NCBI RefSeq assembly: GCF_020531985.1 | Contig: NZ_JAJAVQ010000005.1 | Span: 124,001 to 188,000, forward strand | Origin: Rheinheimera aquimaris | GTDB lineage: Bacteria; Pseudomonadota; Gammaproteobacteria; Enterobacterales; Alteromonadaceae | Length of the DNA stretch: 64,000 nt | Direction of reading: 5' to 3' | Shown: positions 40,214 to 48,938 of the stretch, piece after piece | How positions within the stretch are numbered: position 1 is the first letter of the stretch | How the letters are laid out: each line of letters opens with the position of its first letter | Notes under the pieces: generated by a model | The model's database searches: none | Told to the model about the DNA's origin: nothing | The model's input: only the letters and a program-made list of their open reading frames with translations | Position numbers and translations under genes: made by a program

Positions 40214-41407
40214 TCATACCTTTAAGAAAATGCCACGCTTGTAACACCAATGCATCAGCAGATACGACAGCAGTAAAAAGCTGATGGCAAAGGCCAGTGA
40301 ACCGTTATAGTTGCCAAAAGCCGGCTGATACAGGTTACTGAACAACCAGCTTTGCAGCGAGATATCGCCTACCGGGATCATGCCGAGCAAACGGGCGGCA
40401 ATACCGGCAAACATAAAAAATAAAATGGCATTGGCACCGAATACCACAAAAGGTGCGCTCCATAAGCGGTATTTTTTGATATCGCACAGCCACAGGCAGG
40501 CGGCCAGCGCAATAGCACAATATCCGCTGCTTAGCAGTACAAAGCTCGGCGTCCATAAACTTTTATTAATCGGCAATGAAAAATGCCACAGTTCTGCCAG
40601 CCATACTGCGACCACGCCACACAGCAACAAACCACGGGCTTTTTGCACCAGTGTGCGCTGCGCTTGCAACCACTGCGCTATCAGTAAACCACTGACACAG
40701 CTGGCGATGGCCGGCAGTGTTGACCACAGGCCTTCCGGATCAAACGCAAAGGGCGTGGCGGTGCGGTAATACACATGCTGCGCACCCAGTACAGTATGAT
40801 CAAGCCAAGCAGCAAAGCTGTTGCCAAACTCCAGTAAACCAACAAACTGCTGGCCGTATGCGTCCTGGTACGGTAAATACCACATTCCGGCCAGATACAG
40901 CGCACACAACATTAACATAGCAATAATGCGGCCGCGCGTAGCACAGTACAGCGCTATTAACATGGTAAAAAAGTACACCAGCGCAATGCGTTGCAATACT
41001 CCCAACGCCCGCACTGCCATCAGTTTCTGCTCGATGTAATTGTAGGAAGGGTCGCGGAAATTATAGTAAAACAGCACCAAAAACAGCCCCAGCAGGTACA
41101 GCTTAACCGAACGCAGTAAAGCGTGTTTTAACAATGCAGCTTTTGTGGCTGTCTGCTGTCGCTGCAGACTAAGTTGCAGTGACATACCAACAATGACAAT
41201 AAAAAACGGAAAAATCAGGTCGGTAAAGGTCCAGCCGTGCCATTTGGCATGCAACAGCGGGCTGTAAACGTAGCTCCAGCTACCGGGGTTATTAACCAGG
41301 ATCATCGCGGTAATGGTCAGGCCGCGCAGCACATCAAGCGCAAGCATGCGGTTAGCCGGTACCGCGGATAAAATAGCCTGGCAATGCTGCCGGATAGCTG
41401 CCAGCAT
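40214..41407 (-). CDS. NagX-like / HGSNAT-type (DUF5009) membrane protein
   Basis: Multi-span inner-membrane protein of 397 residues related to NagX and to the heparan-alpha-glucosaminide acetyltransferase family. The N-terminal region RMLALDVLRGLTITAMILVNNPGSW and TFTDLIFPFFIVIVGMSL is diagnostic, followed by about ten hydrophobic segments. NagX-like genes recur in chitin and GlcNAc gene clusters, but the function (transport or acyl transfer) is not settled. The start codon shares one base with the GH3 stop (TGATG), so the two are translationally coupled. Confidence 0.9.
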   Translation of the reverse strand: MLAAIRQHCQAILSAVPANRMLALDVLRGLTITAMILVNNPGSWSYVYSPLLHAKWHGWTFTDLIFPFFIVIVGMSLQLSLQRQQTATKAALLKHALLRSVKLYLLGLFLVLFYYNFRDPSYNYIEQKLMAVRALGVLQRIALVYFFTMLIALYCATRGRIIAMLMLCALYLAGMWYLPYQDAYGQQFVGLLEFGNSFAAWLDHTVLGAQHVYYRTATPFAFDPEGLWSTLPAIASCVSGLLIAQWLQAQRTLVQKARGLLLCGVVAVWLAELWHFSLPINKSLWTPSFVLLSSGYCAIALAACLWLCDIKKYRLWSAPFVVFGANAILFFMFAGIAARLLGMIPVGDISLQSWLFSNLYQPAFGNYNGSLAFAISFLLLSYLLMHWCYKRGIFLKV

Positions 41408-43287
41408 CAGTTCGCGGCCTGCGATACGGTTACCGGCAAAGTACCGGTTAAACTGTATTGGCCAAGTAGCGCCTGCGCAATCGCTTCATAGGTCGCATTG
41501 CCGGCATTTATTGCTGTGGCATCTTCTGCGGTGTTATAGGCGTAGCTGGCCAGCACGATATCTGCATAGTTGCCATAGCGGCTAATATCGTAAGGCGCAC
41601 GCAGGCTTAAAAAGACATGCGGCTTTTTCCGCGCTTTAATTTGCGGCAGTAAGGTTTCATACTGCAGCGTCTGCCTCTCATATGCCGCCGCTATGTTAGC
41701 AACACCGGTTAAGTCATCCATACCGCCAATATCGGCCAGGCTTTGCATTGGTGCGATAAAGCCACTAATCACCACATCCGCTGCAGCAATTTTAGCGCCA
41801 GCGTCGGTTAAATCGGTTTGCTGCAGGCTTATCGTGTCTATCGAAAAATGCTGTTTGCTGTAATGCTGCAAGGCCGCCGACAATGCTTTCGCTTTAGTCT
41901 GATCCGGCATCACCAGTAACAGTTTCTTTGTTTCGGTAAGTTTAAACGGTAAGTAACCTGCGGCGGGTTTTACCTGTGTCAGAGCCGCTTTGGCCAGTGC
42001 CAACTCGGCTTGGCGGTGCTTTGCATTGCCAAGTGCCTGCTGTGCTTTTTTAATTTGCTGTGCAGGTGTTTTTTCAGTTGGCAGCAATGGATACTGCTGT
42101 TTAAGCGCAACAATGCGCTGGTAAGACTGTTCCAGTTCAGTTTGATCAAGCGCACCGGATTGCACTGCGCTCTCCAGCGCAGTCAGCAGCTCTGACAGAG
42201 CCTGCAACTCGCCCGGATGCTGCAGCTTAACTGGCATCAGTGCAATGTCGGCACCGGCAGCAAAGGTTTGTACTACGGCTTCAGTGTGACTAAAAAACTT
42301 GCTGATACCCGCCATGTCCAACGCATCTGTTACGATAACGCCGTTATAGCCCATATCTTCGCGCAATACGCCGTGCAGAATTTTGCGTGACAGCGTAGCC
42401 GGTTTTAGCATGCTCTCACCGTCTTTGGAGACAAAGGTGCTGTTATCCAGTGCCGGGTATTGAATATGCGCTGTCATGATCATACCGGGATTATGCTGCT
42501 TTATTATGTTGGCAAATGGCAGTAAATCGACTTTACGGATTTGCTCAATGCTATGCTCTACCCGCGGCAGGCCCAGATGGCTGTCTACCTCGGTATCACC
42601 ATGGCCCGGAAAGTGTTTCAGTGCGGCTATCATGCCACGCTGCTGCATCGCCGCAGTCATGGCCCCTCCCAGGTCAGCCACCATGGCGGGATCTTCACCA
42701 AAAGCACGCACATTAATTACCGGGTTTTGCGGGTTAACGTTAACATCAATGGTCGGGGCAAAATTCAGGTTTATACCCAGCGGCAGCAGTTCATCGGCCA
42801 GTACCCGGCCCACTTCAGTGGCGAAGGCTGTGCCGAAAGCACTATAAGTTGCACCAATCGCCATATTGCCGGCAAAAGAGGTTGCCAGACTGCGTGGCAA
42901 GCGGGCGACCCGGCCACCTTCCTGATCAATGCTGATAAACAGTGGTAGTTTCAAAGCCGACGCCGCCGCTGCGGTTTGCATGTCACGGTTTAACTGCACA
43001 ATTTGTGCGACATCCTGCAAATTCTCCGCAAACAGAATAACGCCGCCGATATCGTAGTCGCGGATAAGGTTCGCCAGTTCAACCGGCAGTTTAGTCATCG
43101 CTGTGCGGCACTGGCCATTAACCGGCGCTTCTTCACAGTAATAGCGCAGGTCAAGCATCAATTTCTGCCCCAGCATCTGTTTAACGCTGGCTTTAGGCAC
43201 GTTGCTATCAGCAGCCATAGCTAACGCCGGTAAGGTGAAACTGCAGAGACTGAGTAACAGCAGTGAAGCGCGGTTTAAGCATGACAT
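41407..43287 (-). CDS. Secreted GH3 beta-N-acetylhexosaminidase (two-domain NagZ type)
   Basis: Exported exo-beta-N-acetylglucosaminidase of about 626 residues. After a Sec signal (ASLLLLSLCSFTLPALAMA), the GH3 barrel contains ISIDQEGGRVARLP, the NagZ dyad motif KHFPGHGDTEVDSHLGLP (Asp/His acid-base) and nucleophile Asp in VIVTDALDMAG. Residues about 400-620 form a second alpha/beta domain, as in B. subtilis NagZ and unlike the one-domain ~340-residue E. coli enzyme. I chose the ATG at 43287, with AGGA at six bases. Export implies action on external or periplasmic murein or chitin fragments rather than cytosolic recycling. It is divergent from the SSS transporter gene. Confidence 0.9.
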   Translation of the reverse strand: MSCLNRASLLLLSLCSFTLPALAMAADSNVPKASVKQMLGQKLMLDLRYYCEEAPVNGQCRTAMTKLPVELANLIRDYDIGGVILFAENLQDVAQIVQLNRDMQTAAAASALKLPLFISIDQEGGRVARLPRSLATSFAGNMAIGATYSAFGTAFATEVGRVLADELLPLGINLNFAPTIDVNVNPQNPVINVRAFGEDPAMVADLGGAMTAAMQQRGMIAALKHFPGHGDTEVDSHLGLPRVEHSIEQIRKVDLLPFANIIKQHNPGMIMTAHIQYPALDNSTFVSKDGESMLKPATLSRKILHGVLREDMGYNGVIVTDALDMAGISKFFSHTEAVVQTFAAGADIALMPVKLQHPGELQALSELLTALESAVQSGALDQTELEQSYQRIVALKQQYPLLPTEKTPAQQIKKAQQALGNAKHRQAELALAKAALTQVKPAAGYLPFKLTETKKLLLVMPDQTKAKALSAALQHYSKQHFSIDTISLQQTDLTDAGAKIAAADVVISGFIAPMQSLADIGGMDDLTGVANIAAAYERQTLQYETLLPQIKARKKPHVFLSLRAPYDISRYGNYADIVLASYAYNTAEDATAINAGNATYEAIAQALLGQYSLTGTLPVTVSQAAN

Positions 43288-43368
43288 AGCATTCCTGAAA
43301 GTGAGAACCATCACGGCGGTATCCTGTTATTGTGTCGAAAGCAGGATGCAGTACAACAAAAATAATTT

Positions 43369-43395
43369 ATTCATTCAAGTAAAATCTAAATGAAT
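43369..43395. promoter_or_regulatory. Candidate operator between GH3 and SSS genes
   Basis: Inverted repeat ATTCATT/AATGAAT with a 13-bp spacer in the 171-bp divergent region. It is AT-rich and could arise by chance. It does not resemble the CCGG-centred operators nearby. Confidence 0.3.
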
Positions 43396-43458
43396 ACTTT
43401 ACTCATGCACTATACATTATGGTATGGTTAAGTACTTTTTCACGCTAACGGGTATGAC

Positions 43459-45024
43459 ATGCAACTGACGGTACTGGACTGGACGGTATTTTTTGGCTAC
43501 TTCGCGCTATTGGCGCTGGTGGGCTGGTCGGTAAACCGGCGCAAAGCCGGCAGCAGCAATGATTATTTCCTCGCAGCAAACAGTATGCCGGTATGGGTAG
43601 TTGCCGTGTCGGTGCTGGCCACCTCGCAATCTGCCGCCACCTTTCTGGGCGGACCGGATATGGGCTTTCGCGGTAACCTCAGCTACCTGGCTACCAATAT
43701 CGGCGCCCTCATTGCAACGTTTATCGTCATTAAATTTTTACTGCCGCGTTATTATCAATTAAAAGTGACCACAGTGTATGAACTGTTGGAGCAACGCTTT
43801 GGTGCCAGTGCCAAAGATCATGCCGGCAAGATGTACCTGTTCGGCCGTATTTTTGCCAGCGGTGCAAGGCTGTATATGGCTGCCATTGCCGTTGCGATGT
43901 TGCTGTTTAACAACATTCAGGCCAGCAGTGTGCTGGCAGCGATTGCTCTGCTGGCCGTTATTGGTCTGGCTTGTACTGTAGCAGGTGGTATCCGTTCTGT
44001 TATCTATACCGATGCGCTGCAGTGCGCTGTCTATGTGCTGGCGGCACTGCTGGTACTAGGCTACCTGTATTACAGTATCAACGTTGACTTTGCTACCTTG
44101 GTACAGGCGTTGCAGCAGCCGGTAGAGGGTGGTACGTCAAAGCTTCTGCTGTTCGACTGGCGTTTTGATGTCAGCTCCGGCGGTGTATTTAATATGTGGT
44201 CGGCGCTAACCGGGTTTATCTTACTGAATATTGCCGCTTTTGGCCTGGATCAGGACATGACACAACGCGTACTGACCTGTAAAGACAGCAAAGCCGGTGC
44301 GCGGGCGCTGTTAAGTTCAGCGCTGATGGTAATACCCACTATGCTGGTATTTATTCTGATAGGGTTTTTACTGTACATTTTTTACCAGCGGCCAGATCTT
44401 TATCAGCCGGCGCAAAGTTTTGCCGACAGCTTTGCCGGTGAAAAAGTAACCGTATTTATGTATTACGTGCTTAATGAAATGCCGTCAGGCCTGCGCGGGC
44501 TGGTGGTGGTTGGCGTTATAGCTGCAGCCTTATCGACTATTACCTCAGGCCTGAATTCTATGTCGTCGGTTCTGGTTGCCGATATGTACAAGCCGTGGAA
44601 ATTAAAGCGCGATGCCAGTACCAGCGAGCAACATTTTGTCCGTGCCGGCCAGTTTGGCATGCTCGGTACAGCTATTACGTTGTCACTGATGGCCGTATTG
44701 TGTTTTTACTGGCAGCAATATTCTGATATGCCATTGCTGGCATTTGCGCTGAGTGTGATGGTGTTTTCATATAGCGGTTTACTGGGCGTGTTTTTCACCG
44801 CCCTGTTCAGTAAGCGCGGTAACCGTTACTCGGTCACCGCAGCGCTGCTGAGTGGCTTTGCAGTCACTTTAGTATTACAACCTTATATTTTACAGCACCT
44901 CAGCCCGACGCTGGCCGCACTTGACCTGGGTTTTACCTGGCAGCTGTGTATTGGCACTGTTATCGCAACACTGGTGTGCTTAGCAGGTAAAGCAAGCAGC
45001 ACAGCGGCTGTGAAAGAGGAATAA
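43459..45024 (+). CDS. Sodium:solute symporter (SSS family), probable amino-sugar importer
   Basis: Inner-membrane symporter of 521 residues with about 13-14 hydrophobic spans. SSS-family landmarks are FLAANSMPVWVVAVSVLATSQSA (sodium-site region), GARLYMAAIAVAM, AGGIRSVIYTDALQC and FGLDQDMTQRVL. It starts an operon with a BadF kinase (4-bp gap), murQ and a NamZ-like gene, so it likely imports MurNAc and/or GlcNAc. Specificity is inferred from its neighbours only. No PTS (MurP-like) component is present to fill this role. Confidence 0.9.
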   Translation: MQLTVLDWTVFFGYFALLALVGWSVNRRKAGSSNDYFLAANSMPVWVVAVSVLATSQSAATFLGGPDMGFRGNLSYLATNIGALIATFIVIKFLLPRYYQLKVTTVYELLEQRFGASAKDHAGKMYLFGRIFASGARLYMAAIAVAMLLFNNIQASSVLAAIALLAVIGLACTVAGGIRSVIYTDALQCAVYVLAALLVLGYLYYSINVDFATLVQALQQPVEGGTSKLLLFDWRFDVSSGGVFNMWSALTGFILLNIAAFGLDQDMTQRVLTCKDSKAGARALLSSALMVIPTMLVFILIGFLLYIFYQRPDLYQPAQSFADSFAGEKVTVFMYYVLNEMPSGLRGLVVVGVIAAALSTITSGLNSMSSVLVADMYKPWKLKRDASTSEQHFVRAGQFGMLGTAITLSLMAVLCFYWQQYSDMPLLAFALSVMVFSYSGLLGVFFTALFSKRGNRYSVTAALLSGFAVTLVLQPYILQHLSPTLAALDLGFTWQLCIGTVIATLVCLAGKASSTAAVKEE

Positions 45025-45028
45025 CAAT

Positions 45029-45928
45029 ATGTGGATCCTGACTGTCGATGGTGGTGGCAGCAAAACTCTGGCCCGGCTGACCAACCAGGCAACAAGCCAA
45101 AGCTGGCAGCAACAGGCCGGCCCGGCCTCGCTGACGAATGATTTTTCACTGGCATTGAGTAATATCAACCTGCTCAGTAACAGCCTGTGCCAGCAAGCCG
45201 GTATCAGCAGCAAACAGGCCATTGCAGTAATGGGCCTGGCCGGTGCCGGTAATCCACAACAGCATTTACAGGCCAGCCAGCAGCTGGCAAAACACTATGC
45301 CGGCTTTTTATTAACCACCGACGCCAAAACCTCACTTTACGGCGCTAATCTGGGCCAGCCGGTACTGGTTGTGGCACTAGGTACAGGTTCAGTTGCCATG
45401 CGTTTACTGGCCGACGGCACCGAGCGCCAGGTCGGTGGCTGGGGCTTTAATATCGGCGATGAAGGCGGCGGAGCCTGGCTTGGTAAACAAGCCGTACGCG
45501 AGTTGCTGTGGCAGGTGGATAGCATAGCAGGCATTACCAGCCCGTTACTGAACGCCGTGGCGTTGCAAATCGGTGAAGATGACGCCACTTTACTGCCCTG
45601 GCTAAAAACTGCCAGCCCGAATGATTATGCTGCGCTGGCACCTTTGGTTTTCAGCCATGCCGGGCGTTGTGACATAGCCGATATGCTGCTTAAACGCCAT
45701 ACAGAAGCGGTACAGCAACTGCTGTGGCGGGCCCGCGAACAGTTTGAGCTGCCGGTTGTTTTACTCGGCGGCCTGGCAGAGGTTACTGCACCACTGCTAA
45801 ACAGCCAGAGCCGCGCTTTGCTGCAAAATGCACGCGGCAGTGCGCTGGATGGCGCATTAATTCTGGCTTCAACTCTGACGACACCATTACAGAACAACAC
45901 CATTTCAGGACAACATCATGATGAATAA
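45029..45928 (+). CDS. BadF-type amino-sugar kinase, MurK-like (second copy)
   Basis: ASKHA kinase of 299 residues. Phosphate 1 motif TVDGGGSKTLARL, TDAKTSLYGA, phosphate 2 VVALGTGSVAM, VGGWGFNIGDEGGGAWLGKQAV and VVLLGGLAEV are visible. It is followed by murQ with an 11-bp overlap. Because MurQ needs MurNAc 6-phosphate and no AnmK or PTS is present, the kinase probably phosphorylates MurNAc (and GlcNAc), like MurK of clostridia. It resembles the kinase at 27853 but has a clearly different C-terminal half, so the two may differ in substrate. GAGGA precedes the ATG. Confidence 0.88.
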   Translation: MWILTVDGGGSKTLARLTNQATSQSWQQQAGPASLTNDFSLALSNINLLSNSLCQQAGISSKQAIAVMGLAGAGNPQQHLQASQQLAKHYAGFLLTTDAKTSLYGANLGQPVLVVALGTGSVAMRLLADGTERQVGGWGFNIGDEGGGAWLGKQAVRELLWQVDSIAGITSPLLNAVALQIGEDDATLLPWLKTASPNDYAALAPLVFSHAGRCDIADMLLKRHTEAVQQLLWRAREQFELPVVLLGGLAEVTAPLLNSQSRALLQNARGSALDGALILASTLTTPLQNNTISGQHHDE

Positions 45929-46853
45929 CCCACAGGACGCTTTATTACAACAGCTTGACGCCATGAGCTCTGAAGCGCGTAACCCCGACAGCTGGGATAT
46001 TGACCTGTTATCGAGTCTGGAAATCGTGCAGCGTATTAATGCCGAAGATCAAACCGTTGCCCACAGCCTGCAAAGCTGTCTGAGCGATGTTGCAGCCGTT
46101 GCCGACCGCATCGTTACGGCCTTTGCTGCCGGCGGCCGTCTGGTGTATCTCGGTGCCGGTACCAGTGGCCGCCTGGGTATTCTGGATGCGGTAGAATGCC
46201 CGCCAACCTACAGCGTGCCCTCTTCACAAGTGGTAGCCCTGATTGCCGGTGGCAACGGTGCAGTGTACAAAGCCGTAGAAGGTGCAGAAGACAATCCGGA
46301 CCTGGCGGTAGACGATTTAAAACGAATTGATCTGTGCAAAAATGACATTCTGATTGGTATCGCAGCCAGTGGCCGCACCCCTTATGTGCTGGGCGGGCTG
46401 GCGTATGCCCGCAGCCTGGGCTGTTTTACTGCCGCTATCAGCTGCAACGCCAATGCGCCGGTGTTGACAGCCGCTGACGCCGGCATCTGTGCTGTTGTCG
46501 GGCCCGAAGTGGTTACCGGTTCTACCCGGATGAAAGCCGGCACGGCACAAAAACTTATTCTGAACATGCTGACCACCACAGCCATGATCCGCAGCGGCAA
46601 GGTATACCAGAACCTGATGGTGGACCTGCACGCCAGCAACGAAAAACTGGTGGCCCGCGCCGTGCGCATTGTGATCCAGGCTACCGATTGCGAGCCACAA
46701 ATTGCACGCGATGCACTAAAAGCGGCCGATATGAGTGCCAAACTGGCAATACTGCATATTTTAAGCGGACAAAGCATTGAACACTGTAAAACACAGCTTG
46801 AGCAGCAACATGGCTTTATCCGTAAAGTGTTAGAGCAGGATAAACCGGCATGA
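45918..46853 (+). CDS. murQ: N-acetylmuramic acid 6-phosphate etherase
   Basis: SIS-domain lyase of 311 residues that removes the D-lactyl ether from MurNAc 6-phosphate to give GlcNAc 6-phosphate and lactate. Landmarks are VYLGAGTSGRLGILDAVECPPTYS (catalytic Glu in ECPP), VEGAEDNPDLAV (second acidic residue), DILIGIAASGRTPYV, VTGSTRMKAGTAQKLILNML and NLMVDLHASNEKL. Its presence specifically indicates MurNAc use, not only GlcNAc use. It overlaps the kinase gene and is overlapped by the NamZ-like gene (ATGA). Two ATG codons at 45918 and 45921 are adjacent; the first is used here. Confidence 0.97.
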   Translation: MMNNPQDALLQQLDAMSSEARNPDSWDIDLLSSLEIVQRINAEDQTVAHSLQSCLSDVAAVADRIVTAFAAGGRLVYLGAGTSGRLGILDAVECPPTYSVPSSQVVALIAGGNGAVYKAVEGAEDNPDLAVDDLKRIDLCKNDILIGIAASGRTPYVLGGLAYARSLGCFTAAISCNANAPVLTAADAGICAVVGPEVVTGSTRMKAGTAQKLILNMLTTTAMIRSGKVYQNLMVDLHASNEKLVARAVRIVIQATDCEPQIARDALKAADMSAKLAILHILSGQSIEHCKTQLEQQHGFIRKVLEQDKPA

Positions 46854-48034
46854 AGCCGTTACTGCTGCTGTTGTTAAGCTGCTGCCTGCTGGCATGTCAG
46901 GTTGACAGTAAAAGCCAGACAGACGCCCCTGCAGCCGCAGCAGCGTTTAAAACCGGCGCTGAGCAACCAGAGCTGTACTTACCCTTGCTAAAGGGCAAAA
47001 GAGTCGGCGTGCTGGTTAATCAAACCTCGTTGATTGGTCAGCAGCATCTGGTAGATGAATTACTCAGGCACGGCGTTGATGTCGTCAGTATCTTTGCGCC
47101 AGAACATGGCTTTCGCGGCGATCATGATGCCGGCGCTAAAGTCAGCAGCGGCACTGACAGTAAAACCGGCCTGCCTCTGTTGTCTTTATATGGCGCCAGC
47201 AAAAAACCCAGTGCTGAGCAGATGCAGCAACTGGATATCATCATCTTTGATATTCAGGATGTCGGCGTACGCTACTACACCTATATCAGCTCGATGCACT
47301 ATGTAATGGAAGCCGCGGCCGAGCACGGTGTCGCTATGCTGATACTCGACAGGCCAAACCCGAACGGTGCCTATATCGATGGCCCGGTGCTGGATTTGAA
47401 CTTCCGATCTTTTGTTGGTATGCACCCTATCCCGCTGTTGCATGGTATGACAGTGGGCGAACTGGCGCTGATGATTAAAGGTGAACACTGGATAGCCGCT
47501 GCAGAGCAGTTAAAACTCACCGTAATACCGATGCAGGCTTACCAGCATGCGATGCCCTACGCATTGCCGGTAAAACCCAGCCCCAACTTACCCAACGCGC
47601 AAGCAATTGCCCTTTATCCATCACTGGGCTTTTTTGAAGCAACGCCGCTCAGTGTTGGCCGTGGCACGCCCTTTCCATTTCAGGTAATTGGCTACGATAA
47701 GTTTGGCCTGGGTAATTTTCAGTTTATGCCGGTATCAACGCCAGGGGCCGCACTGACGCCACCGCTGATGGACAAAGCACTGCTTGGTGAAGACCTGCGC
47801 CGGGTAAAAGCCGCCGGTTTAGATCTGAGTTACCTGTTACGTTGGCATGCTTTGTTTACAGCACATAACGCGGTATTTTTCAGCTCGCCCTCTTTTATGG
47901 ATAAGCTGGCCGGCACCGACAAACTGCGTTTGCAAATTGAACAAGGCCTGAGTGAGGCGAGTATCCGTGCCGGCTGGCAAACTGAGTTGCAACAATTTAA
48001 ACGTCAGCGCCAACCTTATCTGCTCTATCCCTAA
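46850..48034 (+). CDS. namZ: NamZ-like exo-beta-N-acetylmuramidase (GH171 / DUF1343) lipoprotein
   Basis: Exported lipoprotein of 394 residues (lipobox LLAC, Cys16) of the DUF1343 family, whose founding enzyme NamZ removes MurNAc from non-reducing ends of murein glycans. Family marks are GKRVGVLVNQTSLIG, SIFAPEHGFRGDHDAGA (probable catalytic Glu in PEHG), IIFDIQDVGVRYYTYISSM, LDRPNPNG, HPIPLLHGMTVGE and SVGRGTPFPFQ. With the secreted NagZ-type enzyme encoded divergently, it would strip alternating GlcNAc and MurNAc in the periplasm or outside. It is last in the SSS-kinase-murQ-namZ operon, overlapping murQ by four bases. Confidence 0.92.
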   Translation: MKPLLLLLLSCCLLACQVDSKSQTDAPAAAAAFKTGAEQPELYLPLLKGKRVGVLVNQTSLIGQQHLVDELLRHGVDVVSIFAPEHGFRGDHDAGAKVSSGTDSKTGLPLLSLYGASKKPSAEQMQQLDIIIFDIQDVGVRYYTYISSMHYVMEAAAEHGVAMLILDRPNPNGAYIDGPVLDLNFRSFVGMHPIPLLHGMTVGELALMIKGEHWIAAAEQLKLTVIPMQAYQHAMPYALPVKPSPNLPNAQAIALYPSLGFFEATPLSVGRGTPFPFQVIGYDKFGLGNFQFMPVSTPGAALTPPLMDKALLGEDLRRVKAAGLDLSYLLRWHALFTAHNAVFFSSPSFMDKLAGTDKLRLQIEQGLSEASIRAGWQTELQQFKRQRQPYLLYP

Positions 48035-48041
48035 AGCTGAT

Positions 48042-48070
48042 ATCAGCCGTTATCTGACATAACGGCTGAT
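48042..48070. terminator. Bidirectional hairpin between namZ and the convergent binding-protein gene
   Basis: Perfect 12-bp inverted repeat ATCAGCCGTTAT / ATAACGGCTGAT with a 5-nt loop. It begins 8 bp past the namZ stop and overlaps the stop codon and last codons of the convergent gene. Confidence 0.7.
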
Positions 48071-48850
48071 AATGCGCTCAGTTTCGCCGCTTTGCTGTTG
48101 CTGTTTAATAAAGTTATTTAACTGTGGCAACAGCGCCTGCCAGCGTGGATGAAGCGCTATGGTTAACGCGGCTTTCCCCACATACATACCCGACCGGTAC
48201 AAACTGCGATCTGAAAAGTTATGCTGTACCAGCCAACGGGCGATTAAGTCGTTCATGTACACCAGATCGCAGCGGTTATTGAACACCATCCGCAGCTGAG
48301 CTTCCTGGCTGGATGAGTCTATCCGCAGCAGGGTATCGCTGTTAAACAAGGGCTCAAGCTGCGGGTAAACATAGTATTCACGGGTACATATCTTTGTACC
48401 CTGCAATTTATCTGTCTGCAGTGGCAACTGCTGCTTTGAGCTGGCAAACAGATAGTCGTTGTACGGGATAATGCCATCAGAAAACAGTAGCTTGTCCGGG
48501 TGCTTAGCCCAGGCCGGATTTAGCATCATGGCATCTACATCGCCTTTGTACAGCCTCTGCTCAGCGCCGGAGCGGTTATCCAGCACATATTCCGTTTTTA
48601 TTTGCAATTGCTCAAATAGTGGTGCCAGCAAATCAGGAATAATACCTATAACCTGGTTCTGTGGCGGCTCAGTATAAATATAGGGTGGGAAATGCGGGTA
48701 ATACACAACAAAACGCAGCACCGACACTGAAGTTGCTGCTGTTGGCTCAGCAGGCCTGGGGTCAATCTCTGCTATGCCGGCGTCAGACATGGCCGAGCCA
48801 GCCAGTGCTGACGCGGCCAATAAAAGTACAGCGACCAGATAGCGTTTCAT
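48050..48850 (-). CDS. Periplasmic solute-binding protein (SBP family 3-like)
   Basis: Exported protein of 266 residues. A signal peptide (RYLVAVLLLAASALAGSA) precedes a family-3-like binding fold: VVYYPHFPPYIYTEPP, GIIPDLLAPLFEQL, YKGDVDAMMLNPAW and FNNRCDLVYMNDLIARW. Such proteins in Alteromonadales often stand alone without ABC permease genes, as here, and may feed a sensor instead of a transporter. The ligand is unknown. It converges on the namZ operon with a shared hairpin and has a short AT-rich upstream region. Confidence 0.82.
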   Translation of the reverse strand: MKRYLVAVLLLAASALAGSAMSDAGIAEIDPRPAEPTAATSVSVLRFVVYYPHFPPYIYTEPPQNQVIGIIPDLLAPLFEQLQIKTEYVLDNRSGAEQRLYKGDVDAMMLNPAWAKHPDKLLFSDGIIPYNDYLFASSKQQLPLQTDKLQGTKICTREYYVYPQLEPLFNSDTLLRIDSSSQEAQLRMVFNNRCDLVYMNDLIARWLVQHNFSDRSLYRSGMYVGKAALTIALHPRWQALLPQLNNFIKQQQQSGETERIISRYVR

Positions 48851-48938
48851 CTACAACATCCTGTTGTTATCTGGTCTCAGTCTGGCAGAATGTTAACAAA
48901 ATACCAGTCTGACCATCCATCTTTTTGCTCAAGCGCCG

